From Marivivens donghaensis (GTDB taxonomy: Bacteria > Pseudomonadota > Alphaproteobacteria > Rhodobacterales > Rhodobacteraceae), in NCBI RefSeq assembly GCF_011806565.1, contig NZ_JAATOP010000001.1:248001-312000 (forward strand): DNA of 64,000 nucleotides. The letters run 5' to 3'. Under the pieces are notes generated by a model. That model saw only the letters and a list, made by a program, of their open reading frames with translations, was not told the origin of the DNA and made no database searches. Shown here piece after piece: positions 25,375 through 34,122 of the stretch (its first letter is position 1; each line of letters begins with the position of its first letter). A program made the position numbers and the translations under genes.

Positions 25375-26337
25375 TCAGACAGGGTTGCGGTAGGTCATGT
25401 AACGCACCGAGCCGGTCTTGGAGCGCATGAGCACCGTTGTCGCGGTCAGATAACCCGGTTCGCGCTTGATCCCCGGAACCAGGCTGCCATCGGTGACGCC
25501 CGTTGCGGCGAAAATCACGTCGCCGGTCACGAGGTCATCGCGGGTGTAAACGCGGTCGAAGTTGGTGATGCCGGCTTTGCGCGCGCGCCCTTTTTCGTCC
25601 TCGTTGCGGAACAGCAGCTTGCCGTAGAATTGGCCGCCCATGCATTTCAGCGCAGCAGCAGCCAGAACGCCTTCCGGTGCGCCGCCCGACCCCATGTACA
25701 TGTCGATGCCGGTCTTCTCGACCTCTGCGCAGTGCATAACGCCTGCGACGTCGCCGTCGGTGATCAGGCGGATCGCGGCGCCGGTGCTGCGCAGTTCGCG
25801 GATCATCTCGTCATGGCGCGGGCGTTCAAGAACGCAAACGGTGATGTCTTCGGTCGAGCAACCTTTGGCCGCGGCCAGTGCGTTAACGCGCTCGGAAGGG
25901 CTCATCGACAGGGTGACAGTGCCCGGCTTGAAGCCCGGACCGATGGCAAGTTTTTCCATATACACGTCGGGTGCGTGCAGCATCGTTCCGCGCGGGCCCA
26001 TTGCGATGACGGTCAGCGCGTTGGGCATGTCCTTGGCGGTCAGCGTGGTGCCTTCGAGCGGGTCGAGAGCGATGTCCACGGCCGGCCCCTGACCTGCGCC
26101 AACCTCTTCGCCGATATAGAGCATCGGCGCTTCGTCTCGCTCGCCCTCACCGATGACGACAACGCCCTGAATGTCGAGCTTGTTGAGCTGGTCGCGCATG
26201 GCGTTCACGGCAGCTTGGTCGGCGGCTTTTTCGTCGCCGCGGCCGATCAGCTTGGCCGATGCGAGTGCAGCCGCTTCGGAAACGCGGGCGAGGCCCAGAG
26301 AAAGCATACGGTCGTGAAATTCGGGGGTCTTGGACAT
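25375..26337 (-). CDS. glpX: Fructose-1,6-bisphosphatase class II GlpX
   Basis: 320 residues, hydrolysing fructose 1,6-bisphosphate in gluconeogenesis (and the sedoheptulose analogue where a Calvin cycle exists). Class II signatures: IGEGERDEAPMLYIGE, DIALDPLEGTTLTAKD for metal and substrate, and GSGGAPEGVLAAAALKCMGG. I use ATG 26337 with AGGA upstream rather than the TTG two codons earlier. It lies downstream of hom; a palindrome in its upstream region may be an operator. Confidence 0.95.
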   Translation of the reverse strand: MSKTPEFHDRMLSLGLARVSEAAALASAKLIGRGDEKAADQAAVNAMRDQLNKLDIQGVVVIGEGERDEAPMLYIGEEVGAGQGPAVDIALDPLEGTTLTAKDMPNALTVIAMGPRGTMLHAPDVYMEKLAIGPGFKPGTVTLSMSPSERVNALAAAKGCSTEDITVCVLERPRHDEMIRELRSTGAAIRLITDGDVAGVMHCAEVEKTGIDMYMGSGGAPEGVLAAAALKCMGGQFYGKLLFRNEDEKGRARKAGITNFDRVYTRDDLVTGDVIFAATGVTDGSLVPGIKREPGYLTATTVLMRSKTGSVRYMTYRNPV

Positions 26338-26411
26338 ACTCAATTCCTTTGGGCTATCGAATTCATCTACGCTGCGCCTGTGCGCTGCCGCAATACTGGG
26401 TGCGCTAACAT

Positions 26412-26434
26412 CCGCAAAACACTATCTTTTGCGG
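26412..26434. promoter_or_regulatory. Inverted repeat upstream of glpX
   Basis: Perfect 8-base arms CCGCAAAA and TTTTGCGG with a 7-base spacer, about 75 bases before the glpX start. No T-run follows on either strand, so an operator is more likely than a terminator. The regulator is unknown. The rest of 26344-26494 shows no gene. Confidence 0.4.
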
Positions 26435-26494
26435 CCAAGAACTATACAGATTTGGAACGATTTGATGAATTGACGGTAACGGTCTGCCGAAAAT

Positions 26495-26517
26495 CAAAAG
26501 GCCGCCCTGCGGCGGCC
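26495..26517 (-). terminator. Terminator after hom
   Basis: GGCCGCC-CTGC-GGCGGCC hairpin with a TTTT run on the minus strand, 12 bases past the hom stop. Confidence 0.8.
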
Positions 26518-26529
26518 TCTGGAAGTGTC

Positions 26530-27816
26530 TCAGACCTTCTCGATCCGGAGGGCGACGGGATCGCCCGAAACCACTCCGGTCTGGCCGAATAGCTCGATCG
26601 CATGTTCCAGCGCCTGACGCGTGGTGCGGTGCGTGACGATCACGACCGGCGCGTGGCTGCCGTCGTGGTCGTGCTGGCGCATACGGTGGATGGACACCCC
26701 AGCTTCGCCGAGGGCCGAGGCAACCTTGCCCATCGCGCCTGGCTTATCCAGCAGGTCGATGCGGATGTAGTAAGGCGCGGGCACAGCGGCGCGGGCCGAT
26801 GCGGTTTTCTTCAGCGAGGCGGCGGGCTGACCGAATGTCGAGCAGCGGAAGCCGCGCGCGATATCCATGACGTCGGCCATGACGGCGCTAGCGGTCGGGC
26901 CTTCGCCCGCGCCTGCGCCGCGCAGAACGATCTGGCCAACGCTGTCGCCTTCAAGGACGACCATGTTGGTGCCGCCGACCAGTTGGCCGAGCGGGGAAGT
27001 TGCCGGAACGAGGCAGGGCGACATGCGCTGTTCGAGGCCACGGCCCGTCATCTGGGCCACGCCGAGGAGCTTGATCTTGTAGCCCATGTCGGCCGCATTG
27101 CGGATGTCTTCGATAGTGATCGCGCCGATGCCCTCAAGCTCCACGCCTTCGAAATCGACCTGCGTGCCGTATGCGATCGACGACAGCAGCGCGAGCTTGT
27201 GGCCCGCGTCGATGCCGCCGACGTCAAGGTTCGGATCGGCTTCGAGGTAGCCAAGGCCGTCAGCCTCGTCGAAGGCTTCTTTGTAGCTCAGGCCAGCATC
27301 TTCCATCCGCGTAAGGATGTAGTTGCAGGTGCCATTCATGACGCCCATCACACGCTCGACCTTGTTGGCCGAAAGGCCCTCGGTCAGCGATTTGATGACA
27401 GGGATGCCGCCAGCGACGGCAGCTTCGAAGCGAACGACGTTGCCTTTGGCTTCGGCAGCTTCGGCGAGCGCCTGACCGTGGTGGGCCAGCAGCGCCTTGT
27501 TCGCGGTCACGACGTCCTTGCCGCAGGCGATGGCTTTTTCGATGGAGGCTTTGGCGGAGCCGTTCTCACCGCCCATCAGCTCGACATAGACGTCAACGTC
27601 ATCGCGCGCCGCCAGTGCGACCGGATCGTTTTCCCATGCGTAGGCGGACAGGTCGACGCCGCGATCCTTGTCTTTCGAACGGGCCGAAACCGCTGTGATG
27701 ACCACGTCGCGTCCTGTTCGTGCACGCAGCATATCAGCGTGTTTCTGAACGATGCGGATGACACCGACACCAACGGTGCCGAGACCCGCAATACCAAGAC
27801 GAAGTGCGTCACTCAT
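26530..27816 (-). CDS. hom: Homoserine dehydrogenase
   Basis: 428 residues, NAD(P)H-dependent reduction of aspartate semialdehyde to homoserine on the way to threonine and methionine. N-terminal Rossmann motif GIAGLGTVGVGV, catalytic region with GVMNGTCNYILTRM and the EADPNLDVGGIDAGHKLALL signature, then a C-terminal ACT domain (about residues 350-428, YIRIDLLDKPGAMGKVASAL) for feedback by threonine. The aspartate semialdehyde it consumes is also substrate for the polyamine dehydrogenase at 21151. Confidence 0.96.
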   Translation of the reverse strand: MSDALRLGIAGLGTVGVGVIRIVQKHADMLRARTGRDVVITAVSARSKDKDRGVDLSAYAWENDPVALAARDDVDVYVELMGGENGSAKASIEKAIACGKDVVTANKALLAHHGQALAEAAEAKGNVVRFEAAVAGGIPVIKSLTEGLSANKVERVMGVMNGTCNYILTRMEDAGLSYKEAFDEADGLGYLEADPNLDVGGIDAGHKLALLSSIAYGTQVDFEGVELEGIGAITIEDIRNAADMGYKIKLLGVAQMTGRGLEQRMSPCLVPATSPLGQLVGGTNMVVLEGDSVGQIVLRGAGAGEGPTASAVMADVMDIARGFRCSTFGQPAASLKKTASARAAVPAPYYIRIDLLDKPGAMGKVASALGEAGVSIHRMRQHDHDGSHAPVVIVTHRTTRQALEHAIELFGQTGVVSGDPVALRIEKV

Positions 27817-27872
27817 GGTTGGATTCCACGTTAATCGGAAAGTATCGCAGTGCTGTTATCCTGTCCCGCCCG

Positions 27873-28127
27873 TCACTGCAACGAAGAGGCGTCCGCATCT
27901 TCACTTTCGATGTCCATATTGCGCAGAGTTTCAGCGCGGGCACGCAGCGCGGCGGCGCGGGCAAGGAGGTTGCTCTGTTCGTTCGCGGTCGCCTCGGGCA
28001 CCGACGCCAAGAGCGTTTTGAGGTTCACCAGTTCGGGATATGCGGTGTCGTCATCGGGTTTGCCGCCCAGCGACGGGATGTTCGTGCAGGCAACAAGGAC
28101 GAGGGGAAGGGCAAGCAGGATGCGCAT
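27873..28127 (-). CDS. Small lipoprotein of unknown function
   Basis: 84 residues. A short signal MRILLALPLVLVAC ends in a lipobox (LVAC), so the Cys at position 14 should be lipidated. The mature part (TNIPSLGGKPDDD, then Leu/Ala-rich helical stretches) has no recognisable domain. The frame can be extended upstream to 28181, but only ATG 28127 gives a proper signal. It is 56 bases upstream of hom on the same strand. Function unknown. Confidence 0.6.
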   Translation of the reverse strand: MRILLALPLVLVACTNIPSLGGKPDDDTAYPELVNLKTLLASVPEATANEQSNLLARAAALRARAETLRNMDIESEDADASSLQ

Positions 28128-28201
28128 GGGTACCGGACTTTGAGTTGCCCGACGATATGCCGCTGCGGCGCCAAGAAACAAGAGCGAAGCCGCAAATGGA
28201 A

Positions 28202-28223
28202 AGGGCGACCCGAAGGCCGCCCT
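28202..28223 (-). terminator. Terminator after the pirin gene
   Basis: AGGGCGACC-CGAA-GGCCGCCCT hairpin (one mismatch) followed on the minus strand by TTT, 9 bases past the pirin stop. Confidence 0.65.
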
Positions 28224-28231
28224 CTAACAAT

Positions 28232-29143
28232 TCAGTGTGCCGGACGAATGAACGTCCCGTTCCGCAATTCCTTGATCGCGCTACGGATCTCGTCCTGCGT
28301 GTTCATCACGATCGGGCCGTGCCAAGCGACGGGTTCCTCAATGGGCGCGCCCGAAATCAGCAGAAAACGAACGCCTTCCTCACCGGCTTGGACCACGATC
28401 TCGTCGCCTGTGCCGAAGCGAACCAGAGTGCGGTTGCCCGACATGTCGCGGATGTTGACCTCTTCGCCCATGACTTCCTTTTCGAGAAGGACGCCCTCAG
28501 GCGCCGACGCATCGACGAACGCACCCGAGCCAGCGAAGACATAGGCAAACGCGCGGCGGTATGTGTCGATCTTGAAGCGTTTTTTCACGCCTGCGGGGAT
28601 CGAGATATCGAGGTACTGCGGATCGGCGGCGATACCATCGACGGGACCTTTTTTGCCCCAGAACTCGCCCACGATGACTTTCACCTTGGTACCGTCATCG
28701 TCGATGATGACAGGGATATCGTTCGACTTTACGTCCTGATAGCGCGGCGCGGTCATTTTCAGGCTCGACGGCAGGTTTGCCCAAAGCTGGAAACCGTGCA
28801 TCTGGCCCGCGATGTTACCTTTCGGCATCTCTTGGTGCAGAATGCCCGAACCGGCGGTCATCCATTGCACGTCACCTGCGCCAAGCGTGCCTTCGTTGCC
28901 GAGACTGTCGCCGTGGTCGACGGTGCCGTTCAGCACGTAGGTGATAGTCTCGATGCCGCGGTGGGGGTGCCACGGAAAACCGCGGCTGTAGTCATTGGGG
29001 TGGTCGCCGCGAAAGTCATCGAACAGCAGGAACGGGTCCAGCTCGCTCGGATCGTGGAAACCGAATGCGCGATGCAGTTTGACGCCTGCGCCCTCCATCG
29101 TGGGAACAGCGCGCCGTGCTTCGACAGTAGGGCGAATTGACAT
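28232..29143 (-). CDS. Pirin-family bicupin protein
   Basis: 303 residues of the pirin family (two cupin barrels), some of which act as quercetin dioxygenase or redox-sensitive cofactor. The metal-binding segment is PWHPHRGIETITYVL with later HGD and HQEMP histidines and glutamate. AAGGAG lies 9 bases ahead of ATG 29143; the upstream extension to 29188 has no ribosome site. The C-terminal cupin is followed by a terminator. The substrate is not known. Confidence 0.9.
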   Translation of the reverse strand: MSIRPTVEARRAVPTMEGAGVKLHRAFGFHDPSELDPFLLFDDFRGDHPNDYSRGFPWHPHRGIETITYVLNGTVDHGDSLGNEGTLGAGDVQWMTAGSGILHQEMPKGNIAGQMHGFQLWANLPSSLKMTAPRYQDVKSNDIPVIIDDDGTKVKVIVGEFWGKKGPVDGIAADPQYLDISIPAGVKKRFKIDTYRRAFAYVFAGSGAFVDASAPEGVLLEKEVMGEEVNIRDMSGNRTLVRFGTGDEIVVQAGEEGVRFLLISGAPIEEPVAWHGPIVMNTQDEIRSAIKELRNGTFIRPAH

Positions 29144-29288
29144 GGTTTGATCTCCTTTGCGACCGAGATAGGCAGCATCAGCGCACATCGCAACTTGCCG
29201 TCAGCGCACAGAACCTCTGCAAAGCCGCGCCCCCTTCCGCTTGAAGGCAGGGCAGGGTATTGCAACCGCCATCGACCGGAGGATCACA

Positions 29289-29762
29289 ATGACCGACATC
29301 CCACTCGCTACCCTCAGCGCATCTGCGCCGCGCCGCGCTTTCGGGGTCGCCGTACTCTTTGCGCTGGGCCTTATTCTCATTCTGATCCCGCTGCGTCAGC
29401 CGCCGGGTGCGATCTGGTACGGGCTCATGGTTCTTTTCGGGATCGGAGCGATCGTTCTGGGCGAGGCCTTGCGCCGTGCAACTGCCGCCACGCTGATCCT
29501 GACGCCGACCGACCTGCGCGAAGACACCGGCCGCGTGCTGGCTGTTCTGGAGGATGTCAGCAAGGTCAACCGCGGCAGCTTTGCCATGAAGCCGTCGAAC
29601 GGTTTCACACTCGAAATGAAGTCGCACCAGCAACGTATCTGGGCGCCCGGCCTCTGGTGGAGCATCGGGCGCCGTGTTGGTGTGGGCGGTGTTGTGCCGT
29701 CCCCGCAGGCGCGGATCATGGCCGAAAAGATCGAGGAACTGATCTCGGCTCAGCAGGTCTGA
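29289..29762 (+). CDS. Small membrane protein of unknown function
   Basis: 157 residues with two adjacent transmembrane segments (about 18-36 and 43-61) followed by a soluble, possibly PH-like C-terminal half with LILTPTDLREDTGRVLA and IWAPGLWWSIG. GGAGG precedes ATG 29289. Its last 13 bases overlap the 3' end of the convergent TadE-like gene. No function is assigned. Confidence 0.65.
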   Translation: MTDIPLATLSASAPRRAFGVAVLFALGLILILIPLRQPPGAIWYGLMVLFGIGAIVLGEALRRATAATLILTPTDLREDTGRVLAVLEDVSKVNRGSFAMKPSNGFTLEMKSHQQRIWAPGLWWSIGRRVGVGGVVPSPQARIMAEKIEELISAQQV

Positions 29763-30331
29763 GTAGAGGTGTCTCCGTTCTCTTGCGAGTTCCAGCAGAC
29801 CTGCGATGAATTGAAACGCGGACGCACGGCAGCCATCTCGGAGAAAGTCTGCGACGGCAGCCAGTTTCCGTAGGGCGCTTCGTAATACATCATGTTCTCG
29901 ACCACGATGACGACTTCGTTGCGCGGAATAAGCGGCAGTTGCGCTTTGATGGTCTCAAGGCTCGTTGCGGTCAGCTTTGTATAATCACCGCGGCGGCGCG
30001 ACCAGCGCACGCGGTAATCGTTGTTGTCGTAGTCATAGTCGACGACTGAGACACGCAGCGATGTCTCATACGGCGACGCGGTCAGCAGTTCATTTAGCGA
30101 ATAGAGCGAATCCAGGTAATTCGGCGTGATGTAGCCGGTCTCGCGGCCCAGCTGGTCAGCGATAGTGTAAGCCGCCTTGCTCAGCTGTGAAGATGACCGG
30201 AAGCCGTCGAAATACACGTAGGTGCCGAAGTACGCGAACAGGAGCGCGGGAAGCACGAACAGCGACTCGATGACCATGCTGCCACCTTCGTCATCGCGGA
30301 AACGGCGGAAGAAATTGGTGATCTTACTCAT
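29750..30331 (-). CDS. TadE/TadG-like pilus assembly protein
   Basis: 193 residues. A short basic, acidic N terminus (FFRRFRDDEGGSMVIESLFVL) leads into one transmembrane helix with the TadE-type E-S-LF context, followed by a periplasmic domain with tyrosine- and arginine-rich stretches. It resembles TadE minor pseudopilins of Flp/Tad pili. It is the last of three overlapping minus-strand genes, whose start and stop codons overlap by a few bases. The fine role is uncertain. Confidence 0.75.
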   Translation of the reverse strand: MSKITNFFRRFRDDEGGSMVIESLFVLPALLFAYFGTYVYFDGFRSSSQLSKAAYTIADQLGRETGYITPNYLDSLYSLNELLTASPYETSLRVSVVDYDYDNNDYRVRWSRRRGDYTKLTATSLETIKAQLPLIPRNEVVIVVENMMYYEAPYGNWLPSQTFSEMAAVRPRFNSSQVCWNSQENGDTSTQTC

Positions 30332-30873
30332 TACAGCGGTTCCATAACAAAGGAAGACACAGCAACCAGGCCGTAGGTGTCATCGCTTTGTGTTGCGAGA
30401 GCACGGCTGAGGCTCAGGTGCGGGAAGGTCGGGTCGAAGATGGAGCAGACGCGAACAAGCATCAGCTGGTTGGCGGCGCCTTGCTGGAAGCTGTTGAGCG
30501 GCTTGCCACGGTCTTCGCGGTCCACGCATTCGGTGGTGACGGGCGGATCGGACCATGCGAGCAAATCGAGGCGGCGCATCTCGATCCGCATGTCTTCGAG
30601 GCAGTTGGGCAGCGCAACGGCGCGTTCGCAAATCGCTTCCTTCAGCTTGTCATGCGTGACCGGAGAGATGTGCGACATGCGCACTTCGCGCACGGCGAGG
30701 TCCACGGCGCGGTCCAGAAGAACCTGACGGACCATGAGGATGCCGAGCTCGAAGGACGAGATCATGATAATCACGATAAGCGGGAACATCATCGCAAACT
30801 CGATTGTCGAGCTGCCTTTTTCTTCCTTTGCGAAACGCCGGAAGAAGCGCGGGAATCGGAGGAGGCGTTTCAT
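30331..30873 (-). CDS. TadE-family pilus assembly protein
   Basis: 180 residues. KEEKGSSTIEFAMMFPLIV followed by a hydrophobic helix is the TadE-like leader, including the Glu of the prepilin-type site. The rest is a small periplasmic domain with cysteines (AICERAVALPNCLED and others). It overlaps both neighbours by about 3 bases, indicating translational coupling, and lies between the TadG-like and second TadE-like genes. Confidence 0.8.
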   Translation of the reverse strand: MKRLLRFPRFFRRFAKEEKGSSTIEFAMMFPLIVIIMISSFELGILMVRQVLLDRAVDLAVREVRMSHISPVTHDKLKEAICERAVALPNCLEDMRIEMRRLDLLAWSDPPVTTECVDREDRGKPLNSFQQGAANQLMLVRVCSIFDPTFPHLSLSRALATQSDDTYGLVAVSSFVMEPL

Positions 30874-32291
30874 TAGCGTGTCAGTTTCAGGTTGTTGATC
30901 TGGGTCGCGATGGCGTGGAAAGCGTCGGAAATCGAAACACCGTCTACGTCGAAGAAGTGGTTGGGCGTGGATGCGCAGTCCGACATCACCTGGTTGCCGT
31001 TATAGGTGTCGACTTCGAAGCCGATGGTCCACACAACGATGCCTGCATCCTTGGCGGCGTCGCACATGTCGCTCAACAAGCGGTTGCCGTCGGACTGGGT
31101 GTACTTTTCGTAGTAGTAGTACTGCCAGTATCGCTGATCGACATAGCGGCGCAGGTAGTAGTTGAAGTTGTAGTCGTTCCAGTGGGCGTATTCGCTTTCC
31201 CCGTCATAGGCCCAGCTCTGGATACGCTGCGTGTTCGAGTTTTCACCGTCCGTCATCAACACGACGAACTTCAGCGTTTCTTCGTCGTCGTAGTTGTTAG
31301 GGCGGTTGCGGAATGCGCTGTCAACGAGGCCATGATCGATGAATACGTTCTCCAACCAGCGCAGCGACGGGTCAAGCAGGGCGGTGCCCCACTTCATGCC
31401 GAGGTAGATCGCGGTACCGGCGCGGGGTTGCAGCCTGTTGATCTGGTTGATCAGGTCGCTGCGATTGTTGCTCCAAGGTTGGACCCATTCGTAATCGTAG
31501 CGCGGGCAGACGGTGTTTGTACGGTCGTTGTTGCGGCCGTCGAAGTTCCACTGGAAGTGCTGCATCTGCTGGTACTGGTAGTCCGAGCGGATGTAGGTTT
31601 CGCGGAACTGCGAATCCGGAAATTCCCAGCAGTAAGAGAAGTCATGCACCTGATTGCGGTTCAGACCGTATGACAGGTACGGGCCGATGTTCACCTGCTC
31701 CGAATAGGGGACCAGCGAGACTGAAACGAGGTCGCCATTTCCGTCTTCCAGAACGGTGTTCACGAAGTCCGTCGCCGCTGACTTCAGACGCGGTAGACGG
31801 TTGTTCAGAGCCATCGAGCCGGAGATGTCGAGTACGAGCGAGATTTCGACCTGCGCGACACGTTCCTGAGCGCGGGCAAGGCTTGGCACCTGCATCAACT
31901 CGCGGTCGTCATCATCTACGGCGAACATGTTCGCGACGGTCGAGAAGTAGAGCGGGACGTTCGTCTTCAGGCGCGCTTCGACGGTGCGGTAGTTCAGGCC
32001 CTCATCAATGACCGGATCACCGTCGAGTTCATCGAGCATACCCTTTTTCGAAAGGTAATCGCGCACCACGGTTGCCGCAGGCTGCGTCTGGTCAAGGTCA
32101 GCGGCTGCCAGCACGGCGGTGTCGAGCACGCCTTGCGCTTCGGCGCGGCGTCCTTCGATCCGGATGAAGTCGATTGCCAGACCGGACAACAGCAACATCG
32201 CCGCCAAAGCGACGAGGCCGAAAATCAGCAAGGAGCCGTCCTCATCCCGTCTGAAACGGTTAAAGAACTGCTTTGTTGTGGTCAGGGGCAT
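30873..32291 (-). CDS. TadG-like pilus assembly protein with von Willebrand A domain
   Basis: 472 residues. The N terminus (FRRDEDGSLLIFGLVALAAM) is the TadG membrane leader. A von Willebrand factor A domain follows with the MIDAS motif DISGSM near residue 155 and later MTDGEN. TadG-type proteins assist assembly or anchoring of Flp pili at the cell surface. It is the first gene of the three-gene operon; no tadA, tadB, tadC, rcpA or flp gene is in the window, so the machinery must be elsewhere. The 290-base gap to gdhA (32292-32581) holds divergent promoters and no gene that I can support. Confidence 0.85.
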   Translation of the reverse strand: MPLTTTKQFFNRFRRDEDGSLLIFGLVALAAMLLLSGLAIDFIRIEGRRAEAQGVLDTAVLAAADLDQTQPAATVVRDYLSKKGMLDELDGDPVIDEGLNYRTVEARLKTNVPLYFSTVANMFAVDDDDRELMQVPSLARAQERVAQVEISLVLDISGSMALNNRLPRLKSAATDFVNTVLEDGNGDLVSVSLVPYSEQVNIGPYLSYGLNRNQVHDFSYCWEFPDSQFRETYIRSDYQYQQMQHFQWNFDGRNNDRTNTVCPRYDYEWVQPWSNNRSDLINQINRLQPRAGTAIYLGMKWGTALLDPSLRWLENVFIDHGLVDSAFRNRPNNYDDEETLKFVVLMTDGENSNTQRIQSWAYDGESEYAHWNDYNFNYYLRRYVDQRYWQYYYYEKYTQSDGNRLLSDMCDAAKDAGIVVWTIGFEVDTYNGNQVMSDCASTPNHFFDVDGVSISDAFHAIATQINNLKLTR

Positions 32292-32581
32292 TGAGCGACT
32301 CCGAATCCAAACGGATAAATACCTAAAAAGACTAGGTGATTTATACTTTGGAGAACGGCGGTTTTGCGGCGCGAACTAGGCCCAAAATGCGGCAATGTTG
32401 CGGCAACTGTGACAGCCCCAATCTCTCGCGAAAATTGTATCCGAATTGGGAGAAATCGTGTCCGAAAGGTCAGATCGCTAAGATAGAGCAGCATTTGGCC
32501 GAGAAGGATTCAAGTGCTGAATCCCGTCCCGATGGAAAATAGCGGTTTTCGGCACCTCATGAGGCAAGGGGAGGAACTGCC

Positions 32582-34021
32582 ATGGGGACTACAAATTCAT
32601 CTGCGGAACCGTCATTTCGCGAGTCAGTCGACATCATGTTCAACCGCGCTGTCGCGCTGATGGACCTGCCTGCGGGCCTCGAGGAAAAGATCAGGGTCTG
32701 TAACTCTACCTACACCGTCCGCTTCGGTGTGCGCCTGCGCGGCTCGATGCACACGTTTGTCGGTTATCGCTCGGTCCACTCCGAACACATGGAGCCGGTG
32801 AAGGGCGGTATCCGCTATGCCACTTCGGTCAACCAGGACGAAGTCGAGGCGCTTGCCGCGCTGATGACCTACAAGTGTTCGCTGGTCGAAGCGCCGTTTG
32901 GCGGCTCCAAGGGCGGTCTGTGTATCGACCCGCGTGAGTGGGACGAGCACGAGCTGGAACAGATCACCCGCCGCTTTGCTTACGAGCTGATCAAGCGCGA
33001 CCTTATCAACCCGTCGCAGAACGTGCCTGCGCCCGATATGGGCACCGGTGAGCGCGAGATGGCCTGGATCGCTGACCAGTACAAGCGGATGAATACCACC
33101 GACATCAACAGCGCAGCCTGCGTGACGGGTAAGCCGCGCAATGCGGGCGGTATCGCTGGCCGCGTCGAAGCAACGGGGCGCGGCGTCCAGTACGCTTTGC
33201 GCGAATTCTTCCGCCACCCCGAAGACATGAAGATCGCCAAGCTGTCAGGCACGCTCGAAGGGAAAAGGGTCATCGTGCAGGGGCTCGGCAACGTGGGCTA
33301 TCACGCTGCAAAGTTCCTGAGCGAAGAGGACGGCTGCAAGATCACGGGCATCATCGAACGCGACGGTGCGCTCTACTCCGAAGACGGGCTCGACGTGGAA
33401 AAGGTTCGCGACTGGCTGGGCAAGCACGGCGGGATCAAGGGTTACCCCGACGGACTCCATCACGCGGACGGCGCATCGGTGCTCGAAGAGGAATGCGACA
33501 TCCTCATTCCGGCAGCGATGGAAGGGGTCATCAACCTCTCCAACGCGCACAACATCAAAGCCAACCTGATCATCGAAGCTGCGAACGGCCCTGTGACTGC
33601 GGGCGCTGACGAGATCCTGCGCGATAAGGGCGTGATCATCATTCCCGACATGTATGCCAACGCAGGCGGTGTGACGGTGTCCTACTTCGAGTGGGTGAAG
33701 AACCTCTCGCACATCCGCTTCGGCCGCCTTGGTCGCCGTCAGGAAGAGGCGCGTCACCAGATGCTGATTGACGAACTTGATCGACTGGATCGCTTTCTGG
33801 GTGACAAGTGGTCGATGACGCCGAACTTCAAGGAATCGTATCTGCGCGGGGCAGGGGAGCTGGAACTGGTGCGCTCCGGCCTCGATGACACCATGCGTGC
33901 GGCCTACGCTTCCATGCGCGAAGTTTGGCATTCCCGCGATGACGTGCCCGATCTGCGAACCGCAGCCTACCTCGTTTCGATTGCCAAGGTCGTGGACAGC
34001 TACCGCGCCAAGGGCCTCTGA
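32582..34021 (+). CDS. gdhA: Glutamate dehydrogenase (Glu/Leu/Phe/Val dehydrogenase family)
   Basis: 479 residues, interconverting glutamate with 2-oxoglutarate and ammonia. Active-site lysine region PFGGSKGGLCIDP, the KGGIRY substrate segment and the nucleotide-binding VIVQGLGNVGYHAAKFL are visible; a longer C-terminal part than in small GDHs fits the NAD-type. GGGGAGGAA is 6 bases ahead of the start. Glutamate is the inferred substrate. A GC-rich inverted repeat (34029-34049) without T-run follows. Confidence 0.9.
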   Translation: MGTTNSSAEPSFRESVDIMFNRAVALMDLPAGLEEKIRVCNSTYTVRFGVRLRGSMHTFVGYRSVHSEHMEPVKGGIRYATSVNQDEVEALAALMTYKCSLVEAPFGGSKGGLCIDPREWDEHELEQITRRFAYELIKRDLINPSQNVPAPDMGTGEREMAWIADQYKRMNTTDINSAACVTGKPRNAGGIAGRVEATGRGVQYALREFFRHPEDMKIAKLSGTLEGKRVIVQGLGNVGYHAAKFLSEEDGCKITGIIERDGALYSEDGLDVEKVRDWLGKHGGIKGYPDGLHHADGASVLEEECDILIPAAMEGVINLSNAHNIKANLIIEAANGPVTAGADEILRDKGVIIIPDMYANAGGVTVSYFEWVKNLSHIRFGRLGRRQEEARHQMLIDELDRLDRFLGDKWSMTPNFKESYLRGAGELELVRSGLDDTMRAAYASMREVWHSRDDVPDLRTAAYLVSIAKVVDSYRAKGL

Positions 34022-34122
34022 TCAGGATGGGGCCGCCACGCGCGGCCCCGACCCGACGAAAACTGAAAAGTTGATTTGGTGGGTTCTGGACACCGCCTGC
34101 CGCAGGGCCAATATTGTCCCCT

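Noticed and set aside
26602-27834. A 410-codon open frame opposite hom
   Set aside because: Shadow of hom, with low-complexity composition and no domain.
32336-32542. A 68-codon open frame in the tadG-gdhA gap
   Set aside because: No ribosome site, unusual composition and no similarity to any family I know. The region is better seen as divergent promoters.
34029-34049. GGGGCCGC/GCGGCCCC repeat after gdhA as a terminator
   Set aside because: The hairpin is strong but no T-run follows, so I do not claim rho-independent termination.
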